A DNA stretch of 32,937 nt from a virus, in IMG/VR virus record IMGVR_UViG_3300048573_000150, positions 1 through 32,937 of that record; one strand, 5' to 3'. The position numbers were made by a program, and so were the translations under genes. The first letter of the stretch is position 1, and every line of letters starts with the position of its first letter. Positions 31,373-32,937 of this stretch are shown here, piece after piece. The notes beneath the pieces are model-generated. The model was not told the DNA's origin, ran no database searches, and saw only the letters and a list, made by a program, of their open reading frames with translations.

Positions 31373-31399
31373 CAAAAACATAGGTAAAAATGTTACGAG
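31366..31399 (+). terminator. Inverted repeat at the end of the cysteine-rich gene
   Basis: CTCGTAAC (31366-31373) and GTTACGAG (31392-31399) are perfect 8-bp arms around an A-rich 18-nt loop and include the stop codon. No U tract follows, so it may be a weak terminator, an RNA-stability hairpin or a protein-binding site. Confidence 0.5.
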
Positions 31400-31402
31400 C
31401 TA

Positions 31403-31422
31403 AATCACATTATAGTGTGATT
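31403..31422. promoter_or_regulatory. Palindromic operator candidate for the GIY-YIG/HTH gene
   Basis: AATCACA (31403-31409), 6 nt, TGTGATT (31416-31422): perfect 7-bp arms directly next to the -33 element of the promoter. The half-site ATAGTGTGATT recurs at 32593-32603. It is a good candidate site for the XRE domain encoded downstream, allowing autoregulation. Confidence 0.6.
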
Positions 31423-31425
31423 ATA

Positions 31426-31457
31426 TTTGTTTTCCTGTATGATATTTCATACATTTG
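31426..31457 (+). promoter_or_regulatory. Bacteroidota-type promoter of the GIY-YIG/HTH gene
   Basis: TTTG (31426-31429), 20 nt, then TACATTTG (31450-31457), both matching consensus. A second TACATTTG (31470-31477) touches the start codon and is probably not used. The predicted start of transcription is about 15 nt before the ATG. Confidence 0.8.
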
Positions 31458-31477
31458 TATTACATTTAATACATTTG

Positions 31478-32044
31478 ATGATGAAGAATATAATCTACGG
31501 ACTACGAGATCCAAGAAACGATGTCTACCAGTACATAGGCAAAAGCACAGTAGGCGAACAAAGACCTCTACAGCATTTAACTCGCTCTCATTCCCCCTAC
31601 GTTAACGAATGGGTTAAAACACTAGAGGATAATTGGCTGTACCTAAAAATCGACATCATAGAAGAAGTTGAGGACCTAGACAGTTTAGCAATTAGAGAAA
31701 AGTATTGGATCGGATACTACCACGATATTAACCCTAGTCTTTTAAATATACAACTGCTTCCTGATGAAATAGTAGAAACAAGGTCAGACCAGGACGGTAA
31801 AGACTTTGAAGAACTGTTCAGAGTCATAAGTAACATAGGGAGCATAGTCAAAAAAGAACGTATATATAGAAAGATAACCCAATCTGATATGGCAAAGAGA
31901 ATGGGGACGTCTAGATCCTCATTAGTGCTACTTGAACAGGGACGAAATGTAGGTATGAACATATTAATAAAATCAGTATTAGCTCTCAAAGAAGCCGAAA
32001 TCAAAACAAAGATGTTGAGCCAAAGGGTTAGGTATAAAGAGTAG
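31478..32044 (+). CDS. GIY-YIG nuclease fused to an XRE helix-turn-helix, 188 aa
   Basis: I choose the ATG pair at 31478/31481 (MMKNIIYGLRDP), because upstream in-frame sequence lies in the promoter. Numbering from the second Met: GIY-like IIYGLRD (4-10), YIG (18-20), conserved Arg nearby (R28) and the catalytic-type Glu in REKYWIGYY (E73). A linker is followed by an XRE helix-turn-helix, ITQSDMAKRMGTSRSSLVLLEQG (132-154, split here by structure). GIY-YIG domains cut DNA; XRE domains usually repress promoters. The fusion and the palindrome at its promoter suggest a self-regulating DNA-binding nuclease or a nuclease-derived regulator. Confidence 0.8.
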   Translation: MMKNIIYGLRDPRNDVYQYIGKSTVGEQRPLQHLTRSHSPYVNEWVKTLEDNWLYLKIDIIEEVEDLDSLAIREKYWIGYYHDINPSLLNIQLLPDEIVETRSDQDGKDFEELFRVISNIGSIVKKERIYRKITQSDMAKRMGTSRSSLVLLEQGRNVGMNILIKSVLALKEAEIKTKMLSQRVRYKE

Positions 32045-32050
32045 GCCTCT

Positions 32051-32063
32051 CCCTTATAAAGGG
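32051..32063 (+). terminator. Short hairpin after the GIY-YIG/HTH gene
   Basis: CCCTT-ATA-AAGGG begins 7 nt after the stop codon. There is no U tract, so as an intrinsic terminator it is weak. Confidence 0.35.
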
Positions 32064-32125
32064 CATAGCCGCCTCGTCTTATCCCCCTAATGGGACCTTA
32101 TGAGTTATCCGATATAAGCGGACAA

Positions 32126-32156
32126 CTGTCGCAAAAGTCTACTATACTTGCGACAG
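32126..32156. repeat. Perfect 9-bp inverted repeat
   Basis: CTGTCGCAA (32126-32134) and TTGCGACAG (32148-32156) enclose 13 nt; an inner AGT/ACT pair can extend it. With no U tract on either side it looks more like a protein- or recombinase-binding site than a terminator. It lies at the start of the noncoding end region. Confidence 0.75.
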
Positions 32157-32159
32157 CCA

Positions 32160-32205
32160 TAGTGGAAAATAATCCCCAGAATCAGCCCTTTAGTGGAAAA
32201 TAATC
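32160..32205. repeat. Direct repeat of 15 bp, two copies
   Basis: TAGTGGAAAATAATC occurs exactly at 32160-32174 and 32191-32205, 31 bp apart (about three helical turns), next to the inverted repeat. Such spacing is usual for binding sites of a protein on one face of DNA. Confidence 0.8.
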
Positions 32206-32455
32206 AACGCTAATTCGGAATATAGCCGAACTAATGCATGAATTTTTACAAAAACTGCATGCACCATTTGTCAAGTTTATTGCTCAAAAAACTGGACATC
32301 ACCTTCCCGGTACACCATATCCACACAGCAATACATAAGACCCACCTACACCCAAAAGGACCATCAGGTCGACTACATCAAGATGGTTAGTAGATGTAAC
32401 CACCTGGATAGTCACACCACCCGGATCAATCGGAAACAGCCCTTCCACTTTAGAG
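32206..32455. other. Noncoding stretch with short palindromes, no convincing gene
   Basis: The stretch has a GCATG-rich patch (TGCATG at about 32234, GCATGCA at about 32264), an inverted repeat TGGTTA/TAACCA (32384-32389 with 32397-32402) and a single DnaA-box-like 9-mer ATATCCACA (32317-32325, one mismatch to TTATCCACA). A 61-codon minus-strand ORF (32299-32484) has no family resemblance or start signal. Nothing else is supported. Confidence 0.5.
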
Positions 32456-32568
32456 TGTTCCACAAGCGTTCCACAAGCTAACACATTGACAATCAGTTAC
32501 ATGAGTTTTGTTCCACGTGGAACAGAGGTGCGTTTCACGTGAAACAGCCTGTCATTTTGTGTGGAACA
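32456..32568. promoter_or_regulatory. Cluster of parS-like palindromes and half-sites
   Basis: TGTTCCACGTGGAACA (32509-32524) is a perfect 16-bp palindrome fitting TGTTnCACGTGnAACA, the widespread chromosomal ParB-binding (parS) consensus. CGTTTCACGTGAAACA (32531-32546) fits at 15 of 16 positions. Their centres are 22 bp apart, two helical turns. Flanking half-sites are GTTCCAC at 32457 and 32468, as a tandem GTTCCACAAGC repeat, and GTGGAACA at 32561-32568. No ParA or ParB gene is in the window. An alternative is an operator for another dimeric regulator. Confidence 0.75.
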
Positions 32569-32587
32569 TACTATTTAGGAAAGAGGG

Positions 32588-32627
32588 AGAACATAGTGTG
32601 ATTTGAGAAAAGTACAGAACATAGTGT
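32588..32627. repeat. Direct repeat AGAACATAGTGT, two copies
   Basis: The 12-mer occurs at 32588-32599 and 32616-32627, 28 bp apart. The first copy runs into ATAGTGTGATT, the same 11-mer found in the operator candidate at 31412-31422, so the GIY-YIG/HTH protein may bind here too. Confidence 0.65.
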
Positions 32628-32694
32628 AAAGGGGGTCTATATACCATATTTCACCGCGTGTGTGCTTCCAAAGTGCTTTTTTGCGAAAGGGGTG

Positions 32695-32937
32695 GCTATT
32701 TAGATTGATTCTAAATTACGAAAACACTTGCAAAAGTAAACTATTTTTTGTAGTACGAAAATTTTACAGCCAATGCAATAGGCAGCAGCTATTTAGAATG
32801 GATCTAAATAAGCTAAGGGCTTGGATATATCAATTATATTTTGTACTACGAAATTTCCATGAGAAAAACAAATGCATTGCGCTGTTTAGAATCTGTATAA
32901 ATAAGCAGCAAATTTGGATATGTAAATTTTATTCCGT
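32695..32937. repeat. Three imperfect 93-bp tandem repeats, last one cut
   Basis: Units begin at 32695, 32788 and 32881 (GCTATTTAGA, GCTATTTAGA, GCTGTTTAGA). Each holds TTTAGA-N5-TCTAAA-like palindromes at 32699, 32792 and 32885, exactly 93 bp apart (the third is degenerate, TATAAA). Units 1 and 2 also share TTTTGTAsTACGAAA around 32750 and 32843. The third unit runs off the window. The repeats are A/T-rich, contain no ORF and resemble iteron or origin repeats. Confidence 0.8.

Noticed and set aside
31390-31605. 71-codon plus-strand ORF overlapping the GIY-YIG/HTH gene start
   Set aside because: It reads through the operator and promoter in another frame and ends in low-complexity Arg/Ser/Thr sequence; the nuclease gene explains this stretch.
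32317-32325. DnaA-box-like 9-mer taken as evidence of an origin
   Set aside because: A single copy with one mismatch is not enough; it is listed only as context for the DnaA-like protein.
32299-32484. 61-codon minus-strand ORF in the noncoding end region
   Set aside because: It has no family resemblance, no start signal, lies alone on the opposite strand and overlaps the tandem GTTCCACAAGC half-sites.
1-32937. CRISPR array, rRNA, insertion sequence or integrase
   Set aside because: No regular short repeats with unique spacers, no rRNA-like sequence, and no transposase or integrase motifs were found. The 93-bp repeats are contiguous and imperfect, unlike CRISPR.

Overview
The window looks like most of a tailed, podovirus-like double-stranded DNA phage genome that infects a Bacteroidota host. 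Three things point to the host: upstream regions carry the Bacteroidota promoter pattern (TTTG, about 20 bp, then TAnnTTTG), Shine-Dalgarno sites are mostly absent, and many small proteins belong to families common in Bacteroidota phages. The virion gene order and the long portal, terminase and nozzle-type proteins recall crAss-like and related podoviruses, but no marker here proves that placement. There is no integrase, DNA polymerase or recognisable lysin, and the left-edge gene is cut, so the genome probably extends beyond the window.

Left block, 1-21.7 kb, minus strand: the virion and packaging genes, read right to left. They are a tandem GroES-like protein, a probable small terminase, TerL, portal, a scaffold-like acidic protein, the major capsid protein and an unknown protein, followed by two collagen-like fibre proteins, a 40-aa protein, three neck or adaptor proteins, a 1331-aa nozzle or stabilisation protein, and two or three probable ejected proteins. 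Many genes overlap by 1-11 nt. Terminators follow the capsid gene and the next gene. A likely late-promoter region with repeats lies at 21.74-21.83 kb.

Middle, 21.8-28 kb: a metallophosphoesterase, an unknown protein and an OB-fold single-strand-binding-like protein lie on the minus strand. They diverge from a plus-strand replication operon encoding a winged-helix replication protein, a small protein, a primase-helicase interrupted by a LAGLIDADG intein exactly at its TOPRIM active-site motif, and a stand-alone DnaA domain-IV protein. The plus promoter is followed by a leader with two hairpins whose loops are complementary over 7 nt; the second hairpin is an intrinsic terminator.

Right block, 28-32.9 kb, plus strand: a 545-nt stretch with no ORF but dense RNA structure, including two tRNA-like folds, stands behind its own promoter. 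It is followed by a run of very small accessory genes, one resembling the Acb2/Tad1 hairpin family of cyclic-nucleotide sponges, and by a GIY-YIG nuclease fused to an XRE helix-turn-helix. The last 0.9 kb is noncoding. It holds inverted and direct repeats, a cluster of ParB/parS-like palindromes and half-sites, and three imperfect 93-bp tandem repeats running off the end. This is the best candidate for an origin, partition or maintenance region.
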